From Rutstroemia sp. NJR-2017a BVV2 (taxonomy: Eukaryota; Ascomycota; Leotiomycetes; Helotiales; Rutstroemiaceae), in NCBI GenBank assembly GCA_002946415.1, contig NJPS01000005.1, positions 174,888 through 238,887 on the forward strand: a stretch of 64,000 nt of DNA, read 5' to 3'. Below are positions 47,946-59,637 of this stretch, piece by piece. Under the pieces are notes generated by a model. That model did not search any database. It was not told the DNA's origin and saw only the letters and a list, made by a program, of their open reading frames with translations. Each line of letters opens with the position of its first letter. Position 1 is the stretch's first letter. The position numbers were made by a program, and so were the translations under genes.

Positions 47946-48697
47946 AATAGAATTCAAAAAAAGACAAAATATTTGAAAAAACAATTCCGAATCCAAAATC
48001 ATTAAACCCAATATAAAATCCGACTATCTATATTTCTATAGATCGAATCTATTAGTTTATTTAGTAATATATTTACTAGATATCAAAATATTGTTATTAT
48101 AATCAAAATAATAGATTCGAGAATTTAAATCTTTCAAAATTTTATTTAAATCGAACTTATTTCAATTTCAACTTATCAATATATTTCTGGATTTACTAAT
48201 AATAATATTATTCAATTTTCTTTTTCTATTAATATCGATATAGATATAGAAAATAACTTTATATTATTAACTACTTCGATTTTCAATTCAAATTTGGATA
48301 TATCTGATTTAAATAAAATTTTTAATTCAGATCTATTCAATATTATTATAACTATTATTATTAGATTTAATAGAAATACTTATTATCTTCTTAAATAAAC
48401 AATTTTTTTTATTTCTTCTAAATTACATAAAACTATTTATTTCTCTATTATTAAATCAATTACTTTAGATCTAGCTAGTATTAAAATTTTTCAAATATAT
48501 AATTTGTTAATCGAAATATATTCAGTTACTAAATTATATAATAAATAAACTCAAATGCTTGATCTAATTAAGATTTTTAGAGAATATACTAAATCAAGAA
48601 AATTATAAAAGATTATTAATTAACTAATTTCTTAAGTTAATAACTTGGAATATATTATATAAAAAATCGAAGTTAAGATCAAAGTAGCTAATATTGA

Positions 48698-49251
48698 TAT
48701 ATTATAACTATAGGTTATATAATAGCTTAAGGACCTTAGATTTAAAAAATAACTTTTCATAATTAATAAGATAAACTTTTGTATAAAAATTATATAATAA
48801 AGAGAAGTTAAGATATTTATATTTCTAATATAGAAATAGAAAAGATATTAATATTTATTAGTATATTTCTAAAGAAAATAATACTTTATATAAGAAGATA
48901 TCTATTAAAGAATTAATATCCGAAATATTAGAGATACCTTTAGTAGAATCTTAGATAAAAACTATATAATATCCTATCCAATCCTAGTAATTCTAATTAT
49001 AAGAATTGATACGATTAATAGAATAATAGAGAACAAAGATCTATATAACTAGATAGTTTTCCTTAGTATATAAAGTTTTGTACTTAATCAATATTATTAC
49101 TTATTTACTTATGATTATTAATACCAATCGATTCTTTATATAACTATTATCAATAATAAACTCTATAATAATACTACTAATTATCGCGATCAATAATATT
49201 CGAGATCCTAATTATTTCTATATAACTTAGAAGATAAGTATTTATAATATA
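48698..49251 (+). mobile_element. 554-bp insertion of unknown type in LINE J ORF1
   Basis: It splits LINE ORF1 between the Lys/Ala-rich stretch and the block that resumes at about 49252. The ends TATATTATAA (48698-48707) and TTATAATATA (49242-49251) form a 10-bp inverted repeat, weak evidence in such AT-rich DNA. No clear target-site duplication is seen. One plus-strand frame crosses the whole insert (about 185 codons) with TAA/TAG but no TGA. It is hydrophilic in the first two thirds and more hydrophobic afterwards. Candidates are a solo LTR, a MITE, or a captured gene fragment. Confidence 0.5.
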
Positions 49252-52200
49252 ATAATAAAGCTAATATTATAATTCTCAAAAATCCTTTTAAAAACCAATC
49301 TAATTTAATTACTATTATTACTACTTTGATTATTCTATTAGTTAAATTATTATTTAGATTCATTTTTATCTTAGTAATATTAATAAAGAATAATAACAAT
49401 GTTGGAAACTAAATTATTATCAATAAAATTATTAAAAAAACTAAATTCAAAATCAATTAATTTTGATTTGAGATTTTGATATCTCTTTCTCGATGCTAGC
49501 TTTACAAAATATTATTAATAAAACTTTTTTAGATAAAAATATTAAAGAACTAATAATCTTCTTAATTACTATTACTAATAATAAGAAGAATTTAGTAATT
49601 ATTATAATTACTTTTTTTACTTTTGATTTTCAATTTAACAAAAGAGTTATTTAGAAATATTTAATTATTTTTAAATTATATTTAAAAGATAAATCTTAAT
49701 ACAAAATAGTACTTTATAATATCTCAATTTAAGACTTTAATATATTTTATAAAATAAAACTAGTTTTGGATAAATTAAAGATTTTTAATTCTAATCTAAA
49801 TTTAAAATCAATTAGTATTTTCTATTAATTATCTTTAATAGAAATCGAATTACTAAATAAAGAAATACAATAATAATCTTATTTGCTACTAAAATAGAAA
49901 TAGAAAAATATATTAAAAACTAAGTTTAGATAATTAGAATTAATATTAAAATTAAAAAACTTCTTACTATTTCTAGATTTATTTAGTATATTAAATATCA
50001 AGAATTTAGATATTTAACAAAATTTTATCAGAAAAAGATTAAATATAGTTTTTATAACGAACTTTATATTACTAACTAGTATTATTATTTGAGTTATAAC
50101 TAATATAATTACAAATATTCTTATTTAGTATCAAAATATACTAATTATAAAAATAATTATATTTCTATTTCTAAAGAATATAAAATATATAAAACTATTA
50201 AAGAAACTAATTTATAATTAATATAAATATTCAAATTCTCTATATAAATATAAATCAAAGTTCGATTATATTTAAATTAGTATTATAGTTAACTATTAAG
50301 CTAAAAATCGATTTAATATTAATTTAGGAATTTTAGATTATAGATGGAAATCTAGATTATTTAAATAGTTGATCGATTTCTTATATTAGTTTCAATTAAA
50401 TCTTTCTAATTATTTTAGAACTCAGATCTCGAATATTTATTTATATCTCGAAGATCTATATATCTAATATTATAATAGTTTCTTCAAATATCGATCTTGA
50501 TCTATTAATTCTATTAGTAATTAAAGAAAGTAATATACTCGAACTAAGTAATATTTATAATAAAACTAACTAAATCGAAGAAATATTAATTAAAATAATA
50601 AAAAGAAGTTTGTTATATAGAACTATTTCGACTAATTTAATGATTTTAGATAATTTTAATTTCTATTATCTCTAATAAAATCCAAATAATCGAAATAATC
50701 AAACTAGTTTTAAACTAGTTCAATAAATTAAAAAACAAAATTTGGAATTAATTAATAAACTCCAGATTATTATATTTTTTAGAAAGATTATAAAGTTAAT
50801 TCTAGATTTTATATTAATTATATAAATATTAGCTAGATATATTAATAACTAATAAATACTAGCTGATTTAGAATCTGATTATTTATTAATTTTATTTACT
50901 TTAAAAAAAAGAAAAGAGCTAAGATTACTAAATAGATAAAAATTAGTTAGTATTTATTTTAATACCAAGTTAATAAATTAGAAACTATTTTCAAACTATT
51001 TAGTTAAAATTATAAAAGAATCGGTTATTCTAATTAATCTTTCTTCTAATTTTACTTAGTTAGATCTGAAATTAAATAAGATAATATAAAATTATCTAGA
51101 ATTAATTAGTTCGGAATTATTATTACTAGTTCAACTAGTAACTAGCAAAACTATTTCAAAAACTAAAACTAGTTTAAAAACCAAATCTTAATAAACTCTC
51201 AAGCTAAAGTATTTAAGAAAATTAATATTACTAATTTAGAGAAAATTAAAAATCTAAATAAATGAAGATTTTTATTAAGAATAATACCGATTAATTTGGA
51301 ATTACTATTTTCTAAAGATAAAACTAGTTAAAAAAGATTACTAGAATACTTTTCTTGAAAATAATAATTCTAAATCAATTTTTAAAATAGTTAGTTATAC
51401 TAAATCTTATTTGAATTAATCTCTTTTAGTTATTTTAGAGAAAACTATTTTTAAAAAAAAGAAGTTATTTTAAAAAATACTTTCTTTCCTTAACTATTTA
51501 GTTCGATTAGTCCAAATTAGGAAAAGTATAAAATAATAAATTGGAGTTAGTCTAAACTAGCTAATATCGAACTAATACTAATTTACTTAACTAAAATTAA
51601 GAGAAAAATACTAGAATTTAATAAAATTATTTAGGAAATTATTAATAAAGTTTATTTAATTATTTCTGAGATATTTTATAAAGTTTTTATTTATCTAATT
51701 AATCTTAGATATTACTTCCGATATTAGAAACAAATAATTAGAACTATTTTTAAAAAACTAATTAAATCTAACTATTTAGTTTTGAAAACTTATAAAGTAA
51801 TTTTATTTCTTAACTATTTAAATAAAATAAATAAGAGAATACTTATAAAAAAATTAGATTATTTAACCGAAATAACTAACTTGCTATATAACTTCTAAAT
51901 TAATAGAAGATTTAAAAAATCAATTATTGATATAAGATTATTACTAGTATATAAGATTCAAGAAAATTATCTAAAAAGATATAAAATATTGGTTTTATTT
52001 TTGGATATTAAAAAGGCTTTTAATTATATTTCAAAAAACTAGTTATTAGTTATTCTAAAAAAATTAAAATTACTAATTAATTTGATTATTTAAGTTAATT
52101 ATTTCTTAGAAGATTAATTACTTTATTTAAGTTTTGATAACTAAATTGAATAATTCCAATCTATTTTGACTAGTATTTTTTAAAATAATCTAATTTTATC

Positions 52201-53776
52201 AATTCTTTTTTTAATTTATATTAAAGACCTTTTTCTATTGATTTCTATTTTAATTTAGTTATATATAAATAATATTATATTAGTTATTAACTTAACTAAT
52301 TTTAAAAAGGATTATAAGATTTTAGAAAAAGGAATTAATAAATTATATATTTTAGACGAAGTTAGTAATATCAAATTCGATTTATTAAAAATAGAACTAA
52401 TTTACTTTTTCGGAAATAAACAAAGAATTATTAAAACTAATTTAGTTAATTTACCGAATAATCAATTAATATATCTCTTGAAAATAATGAAATAACTAGA
52501 AATCTAGTTTGATAATATTTTATATTTTAATTAATATATTTCAACTAGAATTAATTAGATTAAATTAGTTTTTTTGAGAATTAATTAATTAGCTAATATC
52601 GAAAATAGATTTTCATTTTTTGTAATATACTAATTATATATTATTTATATTATTAGTATCTCAGATTATAAATTCTTTATATAATAGAAAGAATAAACTA
52701 AATTTAAAATCCAATTTTAATATTTATAAAATTTGGTTTTTCGGAAGATCTTTGAAATATTTAAGATTAGTTTAATAATCTCTATAAAGATAGAAACTAT
52801 ATTAGTATTTTCTTAGATTTATTTAAATATTACTAATTACTAATATATATTTAGAATTCTCAAAATAGATGAAAATTATCTAATTTTCAAAGAAATTTAA
52901 ATTAAATCGAAGATTAATAATTAATTTCAAAACTATTTAATATTAATTCAAAAAGAACTAGCTAAAATAATCTAAATAAAGTGAATTGGATATTTAATAT
53001 ATTTATTAGTTTACTTTCAGTATTTGGAATTAATTAGTTTTTTTAAATTTTCACTTTGAGTTATTATTCTTTATTCAGTTGAAATTAGTAAACTATTTAA
53101 AAAGTTAGAAACTGAAAATTATAAAAACTCAGCTATTTTGCTAACTCTAAATCAATACTCAATTTATATAGATAGATTAGAACTAATAGATTAAAAAGAA
53201 ATCGGAATTAATCTAGTTTTTTTTAATTCTAACTAGAAGTTAATTTAGAAATCTAGTTGGAATATTAGAATTAGTTAACTAATTTATAATAGCAAACTAG
53301 CCGGAATAACTAAAGAATTCAAACTAGTAAATAAAATAACTCAAAAAAATTAAGAATTTATTATTTTCTCGGATAATTAAGTTACTTTATAAAGATTAAA
53401 ATTATTTAGTAATAAATCCAAATAAAACTAAATAATACTAGTTTATAAAGCTAACCGAGAAATAATCAAAAAAGAGATTAAAATTAAACTAGTTTAGATT
53501 CTAGATTATTTCAAAATACTAGATAACGAAAAAGCAAATCTATTAGTTAAATCAGAAACAAAAATAGATTCTTTAACTAATATAATTAATCTTAGTTATT
53601 TAAGAACTCAAATAAAGCAAATTAAAAATCAGAAGTAATCTTAATTTCTTTTTAAAACTCTGGAAATTAATTTACTTAACTTAATTAACTATTTGAAAAT
53701 TTTCAATCTTTCTTTTCGAAATCGAATCCAAATTCTAAAATCGACTAAAAAAGTTATTACTAATATCTTCTATTAG

Positions 53777-54064
53777 TTGAAAATTAGATATAATTATTTA
53801 AAATCATATTTATATTTATTAGAATATACTAGTAATAATAAATATATTTGTGGAGTTAAAAAGATTTCTAAGTATCTATTTTTAAGTTGCTCTCTTTTTA
53901 GTTTAGCTCGAATCAAACTAAAAGACAAACTAGTTATAAATTATTTATTATTCCTATTTCTTCTTAATATTGGTTCCGGAATCGAAGCTAGTATTGTTTA
54001 TTTAAGTAAGATAAATATCTATACTCGAAAATATCATTTAGTTTATAAGCTAGAAGATAATTAA
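53777..54064 (+). pseudogene. LINE ORF2 C-terminal segment (copy J)
   Basis: This 95-codon open stretch is homologous to 2961-3248. The first Cys-Gly and a Leu-Ser-Cys remain, while the Glu-Thr block and His are altered. It ends at TAA 54062-54064 like the other copies. It is the last coding part before the 3' UTR. Confidence 0.83.
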
Positions 54065-54298
54065 ATCGGATTATTAAATTGGATTTATTTTACTTTTCTT
54101 TTTATTAAATTATTACTTTTCTTTTATTTTATTTTCATTATCTAGAACTTGTTTCTTATTATCTCTTGATATTATTTGATCTAAAAATATATTTAAAATA
54201 TTATTATTATTTAGCTACTAGTAGCTAACTATTAGCTAATCTATTATAGTTTTAGACTTAAAAAGATTGTTAAAATAATAAATCAATTAATCAATCAA

Positions 54299-54454
54299 TA
54301 TAAATTAAAATAGATATTGATAGAAATAGTTTTTTTTAATATAAATTCAAAAAACAATTAATAAAATTAAACTATTTTATAAAATACTAATTAAAATAAA
54401 TTGAAATTATTTATTTTATTTATCAAAACTTAAATAAAATTAAATAATTCTTTA
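54299..54454 (-). mobile_element. LINE family 1 fragment K (reverse transcriptase)
   Basis: This ~155-bp minus-strand piece is homologous to copy D at about 19310-19450, the region just upstream of the reverse transcriptase active site. It is sandwiched between the tail of J and the 5' end of L and is extremely AT-rich. Confidence 0.65.
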
Positions 54455-54732
54455 ATAAAAGAAAAAGAAATATTTAAAAAAACAATTCTGAATTTAAAAT
54501 TATCAAATCTAATATAAAATCTAATTATATCTATTTCTATAAATCGAACTTATTAATCTACTTAATAATATATTTATTAGTTATCGAGATATCGTTATTA
54601 TAGTTAAAATAGTAGATTTAAAAGATCAAATCTCTTAAACACTTATTTAAATCAAATCTTCTTTGATCTTAACTTATCAATATATTTCTAAATCTACTAA
54701 TAATATTATTATTCGATTTTCTCTTTCTATTA
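54455..54732 (+). mobile_element. LINE family 1 copy L, 5' end
   Basis: This is the 5' leader and start of ORF1 on the plus strand, with the same conserved 5' block as F and J (ACAATTCTGAATT here). It is interrupted after the duplicated target CTCTTTCTATTA (54721-54732) by element M and resumes at 59638. Confidence 0.85.
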
Positions 54733-54927
54733 TTTTTTTTATTTATTTCTAACCCGCTAGCTGGTACACATAGTACTGGCCATAAGAGGGGCTCAATCTA
54801 ATTAATTACACCAGTAGAACCTCTCCGGACAAAACTACTGATCGCGCCGCTCCGCGCTTCCCACTCTCGTATACTCACCCTGCTCTCGTCCTTCGCAGCT
54901 ACGCTGCTCGGTCATTCCTCAGTCTTA

Positions 54928-57900
54928 CTACTCGTATTGCAGCTGGTTAGCGAGCCTGAAGTGCTCGAACCGCCCGCTCTGGATCAGCCATTTGGCTACC
55001 TGCTATGCTCGTTCTGGACTATCGAGCAGCTCAGTAATAGTTATTCCTCCCCGCCATTGCCTTCTTGCCCGCTCGGCGCTACAGTGTAGGAGGATATACT
55101 CAACCGTTTCTGCACCAGTATAGCAGTACATACAGACCGGGGATTCGTAGCCTGGTACTCCCCATATGTTCAGGAAGTATACGCAGCTCGTTCGCCCTGT
55201 TCTGCTCTGGATAAGTATTGTGCTCTCTGCTTTACTAAGTCCCTTATACAGTTTAAGCCTACCCTTGCCTAGTATCGAGCTCTTTGCTGCTACACTATAC
55301 CATTTAGCTACACCTTTCGCCCACTGTGCTTCCCATGCTTGCTTCTCTGGCTTGAGCATTCCGGCTTGGTTAGCACGTTCGGTTGGGATATCCGGCGATT
55401 TCTGTTTTGTCCTCCTACTGCCTCTCCTTTTCCGTATCCATAAACACTGTTCTTAGCAGACCCGCCGAGCAGGGGTGTCCTTCTGGCGCTCGAAGAATTT
55501 CCTGAGCTTCTCGTCGCAGTACACGCTGATCGGAGGGATCGCTGCTTCTACTTCCACCTCGCGGATAGGCGTAGCTCGGTATACTCCGGTGATCTTTCGC
55601 AGGTATACTATTTATGCTCGCTCGAGCTCTCGCTCGACTATACCTCTCTTTCCAGGCTCGTACCATGCTTCTGCTCTGTAGGTTAGTACAGTATATATGT
55701 ATGCTATATACAAGACTCGTGCTTGGTGTAGTATCGGACCCTAGGTTATCTGGTTGAGCCTACTAAGCATAGTTAGTACTATAACGCTCTTCTCTCTGAC
55801 TACCTTTGCATATACTTTCCAATTGAGCTTCGTATCGAGCCAAACGCCGAGTATTCGTACACTCGGTGACAGGGCACACTCTGCTCCTTGTCCGAGCTAG
55901 ATCGTAGCTGTTAGGTTAAATCTGTTCTATACTCTTGTAAAGTGAACAAGCTCGTACTTTGCTAATACAAAGCGTATCCTATAGCACTAAGTATATCCTA
56001 GGATCTTCTGGTGTGTATCAGCGAGCTTATTGCAGTTAGTTTCCGTATTTGAGCTTATTGCTATCAGATATATATTATCGACGAAACCGCCTATATGGAG
56101 ACCCTGTTTAGGGAGTGAATATATCCGAATAAGCTCTGTATTATAAAGTAGGAAAAGTATTAGTGAGAGTAGTAATCCCTATAGTACCTTTGCTTGTAGA
56201 GAGAACTCCTCTGATATCTCGCTGGCGAATAAGAAGTATATAGTTCTATTGCTTAGGAAGCTTACTACCTATTTGCTGACCTATTGGGGGAAGCCGAGCT
56301 TCTGGACTACTACTACTAGGCACGAGTAGACTACTATATCGAACACTCCTATTATATCCAGTGAGAGTAGTATCGCTATTTGTCCCTTGTTCGACTAGGC
56401 AGACTTGATTATTGAGGTAAGTAGATCTAGTATTATTGCTGTACTCCTTTGTGCTCTTACTTCCATTTGCTCGTCCGGTAGTAGATTGTATTACTCGGCT
56501 ATATTGCGGATCTTCTAGACTATAACCTTCTCGATCAGCTTTCCTAGTATACTTAGGAATACAATCGGCTACCAGACTTTCGCCTACTTGTAGCTCGGTT
56601 TTCCAGGTTTATATAGTACTACTATCAGGGCGCTTTTCAGGCTTTTTGGTATATATCTGAACTCCTAGCTAGCTTGAGCCAAGCTCGTGATTGTTTCCGC
56701 AAATGGCTAGCCTAGCTTTTTAAGGAAGTGGTACAGGATTTGGTCTTCCCCTAGTATAGAGCGATCCGAATATTCTCGGAGCAGCTTAGTGAACTCTTCG
56801 GTTATGAACTCCCTACTTATCTCGAATTCCGGCGAGCACTCTTGGCTTGCGATATCGTCTAGTTCGGCGCTTTCCGGGTTGCTTGGTAGCTACTACAGTA
56901 TACTTGGGGGGTATTATCCGCCTCTGTAGAAGTACCAGGTAAGTATATATATCTTTTCTTCAAATGAGCTTGTGTATCTACTTTCTCCGAGCTTAAGTAT
57001 AGAGATTGTGCTTTGTTCTGCTGCTACTCCCCTGCTCCACCTCGCTAGCTTCTACAGCTCCTCTATCTCGCAGTACTTGTATACAGCCTATCTCCAAGTC
57101 GCTTGCTTTGCCTGGTGGATTGTATACTTCTTTTCTTTCTGGAGTTGCCCGACTTGTAGTTTCAGCTGCTTGTTTTCTCTTTCGGTAAGTTACTGCCAAT
57201 ATACAGAATATACTACTCTAACCGCTATATCTACTTCGGGTATCTACCAGCGTTCTGTTCTCTCCGAGCTCCGCTTCCATAGAGTCATGGCATCGATGAT
57301 CCCCTGGATCCGGAGGGTGAGCTCTATAGTATACACTTCCAAGCTCTCTATTATATATTACTCTGTATTATATCTTGGTAGGTGCTAGGCTATTTGCTCG
57401 GCCTATGCGGTATCTGTAAGTTTCCAGTTTCTGTACCTCCTCTCTACTATTGCTACCGGCTCGATATTCCACCTTGAGTATACTGCTATATGATCGGACC
57501 TATGCTTCCTATCGGTTGCAATCATGTATTCTAATAAACGGTCTGTGAGCCCTAGGGTAGAGAATGCCAGGTCGATTGTCGTTCCGCTGTATATAGTAGG
57601 GAAGGTTTCGCTCTTGTAGGGGGTAAGCAGGTCGAGCTATAGTGTTATCTCGAGCAGCTCGTCGGCTCGGTTATACGGCGGGTACTATAGTTTAGACCAC
57701 AGCGGGTAGTGGAGGTTGAAGTCCCCTACCACGATATACTCGCCGTCCGTACCGAGTACTGCTTGCAGTAGCTCGAACAGGCACTTGTAGTCTATATTCC
57801 TGAGGTTGCCTGGAGGTTGCAAGTATATACTATGAATCCAGACTATTCCTAGGCTTGTTATGAGCTTTACTGAGTATAGGTCCCTATTCCAGGTTTTGTA

Positions 57901-58128
57901 CTCCCAGCTCTCTCTTTTTATAGCCTTGTTTATAAGCAGGTAGCTCCTCTGCTCGCCTTCGTATACCGGGATATAGGCTGCCGAGCTCGGATAGTATATT
58001 CTGCTTCCATGATTTAGCTATGGTTCTTGGACTGCAATAACTATTACTCCCTTCTCCTCGTGGAGCAGTGATTCCATTACCCCCTTGCTCTTATACATAT
58101 TATATTGTAGGATTGAGAGCTTACTCAT
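54928..58128 (-). pseudogene. LINE family 2 ORF2 (M): endonuclease and reverse transcriptase
   Basis: About 1,066 codons start at the ATG at 58126-58128. The N-terminal endonuclease shows Gln-Glu-Pro-Trp-Leu (about 58015-58030), Gly-Asp-Phe-Asn at 57715-57726, Thr-Ile-Asp-Leu-Ala-Phe near 57570 and Ser-Asp-His at 57490-57498, all intact. The reverse transcriptase site at 56074-56085 reads Phe-Val-Asp-Asn, with the second Asp lost. The C-terminal knuckle (55003-55359 frame) reads Cys-Met-Tyr-Cys...Glu-Thr...Leu-Leu-His-Cys. The TAG at 55003 is probably a mutated Gln, since the frame continues to paired TAG/TAA at 54925-54930. Several stops elsewhere block translation. I see no RNase H segment. 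Confidence 0.9.
55003..55359 (-). pseudogene. LINE family 2 ORF2 C-terminal domain, open piece
   Basis: The longest open piece of ORF2 in M is 118 codons. It is basic and Trp-containing (Glu-Ala-Gln-Trp-Ala-Lys) and then has the C-x2-C...Glu-Thr...x-Leu-Leu-His-Cys knuckle, in which a His position upstream reads Tyr. Such C-terminal knuckles are thought to help LINE Pol bind nucleic acid. It is part of ORF2, not a separate gene. Confidence 0.85.
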
Positions 58129-59507
58129 TGTAAGTCGCTATCCACCATGCTCGTATCGGTACTCTGAGCAAGCCCAGGGGTGCTCGACAGGCTCGGTATC
58201 GTGCTTGGCTATATACTCGGGCCTAGTCCTGAGAAGAATTCGCTGATTGAGGCCATACCGGATATATCAGCTATACTTACCGTCGGAGGTCTTCCCCTAC
58301 AGTATATATACTTGCGGCTTATGATTGTGAATTCGGGCTCGCTTATATCGCTTGAGCTTGGGATGAACTGCCTACCTGCTTGGAGGCCGAATTGGAACTG
58401 TAGCTCGCCCACCAGATATCTTCTCTCTCTTTTTGCATATACCTGGACAGCTCTACGTTGATCCTGCAGGCTACATAGGCAGGTCTTATCGATTGCACTA
58501 TACCCCACCGTACCGCAGCTCGCACAGCTCTTGGCTGTTACTGACCCTGTGGTCGGATATAACTTGATACTATGTCCTATACCCGTATACTATGCATAGT
58601 GCTCTTGTGTGACGGTACATTGCCCTGCTCTATAGCCGTACTTCTGGCATTTGAAGCATCGTAAGGTTAGTACCTCTTTAATATATCGCTCGGTTGGTAA
58701 AAGTGCACTATTCCATAATGTTCCCTAATCGATTGTCCTGTTTGCCTCCTCGTTAGTACCGAAGCCAAGTACTAGTACTACGCTTCCCCTATTCTTATTG
58801 ATCCCAGTAGCTACTGCCCGCTTCGCTTGTAGCCCTGGGTTTTGCTTTTCTACCTCTCTAAGGAGTTAGTCGTTCGTAAGCCCTACGATTGACTATCTGG
58901 GTATCCCGAAAACTGCTATATCTAGGGTTCGCTCCCTGCTTTCGGTACCCTCGCCGAGTACTCCCTTTAGCTCTGCCCTACTTTGCCACTTTGCCTTGGC
59001 TTCCTTGGAGGTAAATACTAGTACCACTTTCTCCCCCGGGAGTATTCGGACCCCTTGTACTACCCCTTCACCTGCTATCTGGTTGATTTCTTCTACCAGG
59101 ACCGCACTCGGTTTTGCAAGTGTAGCTTTGTCTTTTACTGCGAACAGTGCTTCACGTTCTTTATAAGCCAGCGGGCTATTCTTAGCTATATCCGCCCAGG
59201 TCCCTTTCGGCTTCTCGCTCGAATTACTTCCCTTTTCCTTCTTGAGTTCCGCGAGTACTTCTCCCATACGCTCGTAGAGCGCTTGCTCTCTGCCCTGATT
59301 ACTTTGTCCTTTTACTAGTCCTTGGATTGTATCCCATGCTTTCTTTTCCTCCCCTGTGAGCTTGAGCTTCGCAAGGGCCTTGCTCACAATCTCTATTTCC
59401 GTTTTCCCATTCTTTTCAGCACGCGTCTTTCCCGCGTCAGTTTCGCGTTCGCGCGCCTCTACCTGCGCCGGCGAGCTCGAAGCCGCTGCTACTCTTGCAG
59501 CTGGCAT
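58125..59507 (-). pseudogene. LINE family 2 ORF1 (M), Gag-like with three zinc knuckles
   Basis: 460 codons run from ATG 59505-59507 to TGA 58125-58127. The first 204 codons (to 58893) are intact: an Ala/Glu/Lys-rich N-terminus predicted helical or coiled-coil, then an RRM-like stretch (Gly-Val-Arg-Ile-Leu-Pro...Val-Val-Leu-Val-Phe). Downstream, five in-frame TAG/TAA codons appear, each explicable as mutated Gln or Trp. Three CCHC knuckles follow (about 58660-58500): Cys-Phe-Lys-Cys...Gln-Cys with His now Tyr; a second with Trp and two Cys lost but Gly-His kept; and Cys-Ala-Ser-Cys...Lys-Thr-Cys. The product would have bound LINE RNA. Its TGA overlaps the ORF2 ATG. Confidence 0.9.
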
Positions 59508-59637
59508 CGTACCGAACTGCGGTTTGTTGACTCGTGAGCTCGCTGAGCTCCTTAGTCTAATGCTGGGGTTAATTGCTATTTTTGATCGGGTTTATTTTTT
59601 CGTGGGTTTGGGTGATGATGCTGTTCTCTTTCTATTA

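Larger units (their letters stand above)
47957..54298 (+). mobile_element. LINE family 1 copy J, full length with a 554-bp insertion
   Basis: This plus-strand LINE starts at the conserved 5' end (same start as F), with ORF1 interrupted at 48698-49251. Knuckles lie at about 49970-50190, endonuclease at about 50410-50920 and reverse transcriptase at about 51620-52500. Its active site at 52262-52273 reads Tyr-Ile-Asn-Asn, so both Asp are lost. RNase H (about 53160-53560), C-terminal knuckle (53777-54064), degenerate hairpin (about 54211-54240) and AATC tail (to about 54298) follow. Net length is about 5.79 kb. Left flank (plus-strand I) and right flank (minus-strand K) do not match, so the insertion site was rearranged. 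Confidence 0.85.
54733..59625 (-). mobile_element. LINE family 2 copy M, full length, least mutated element
   Basis: This 4,893-bp minus-strand element has a perfect 12-bp duplication, CTCTTTCTATTA, at 54721-54732 and 59626-59637. It has a ~118-bp leader, ORF1 (59507-58125), an overlapping ORF2 (58128-54928), a ~195-bp 3' UTR and an A-rich tail (AAATAAATAAAAAAAATAA) at the left. GC content is visibly far higher than its surroundings. Scattered TAG/TAA stops and lost Cys/His/Asp residues show it has been hit by RIP but lightly. It is the youngest insertion in the right half, sitting inside LINE L. Confidence 0.95.

Noticed and set aside
49208..49399. A 63-codon minus-strand ORF spanning the end of the 554-bp insertion.
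   Set aside because: It crosses the insertion boundary into LINE J ORF1 and is antisense to it, so it cannot be a native gene.
56972..57388. A 138-codon plus-strand ORF in element M.
   Set aside because: It is antisense to the ORF2 linker between endonuclease and reverse transcriptase and has no recognisable domain; GC-rich M simply has fewer stops on both strands.
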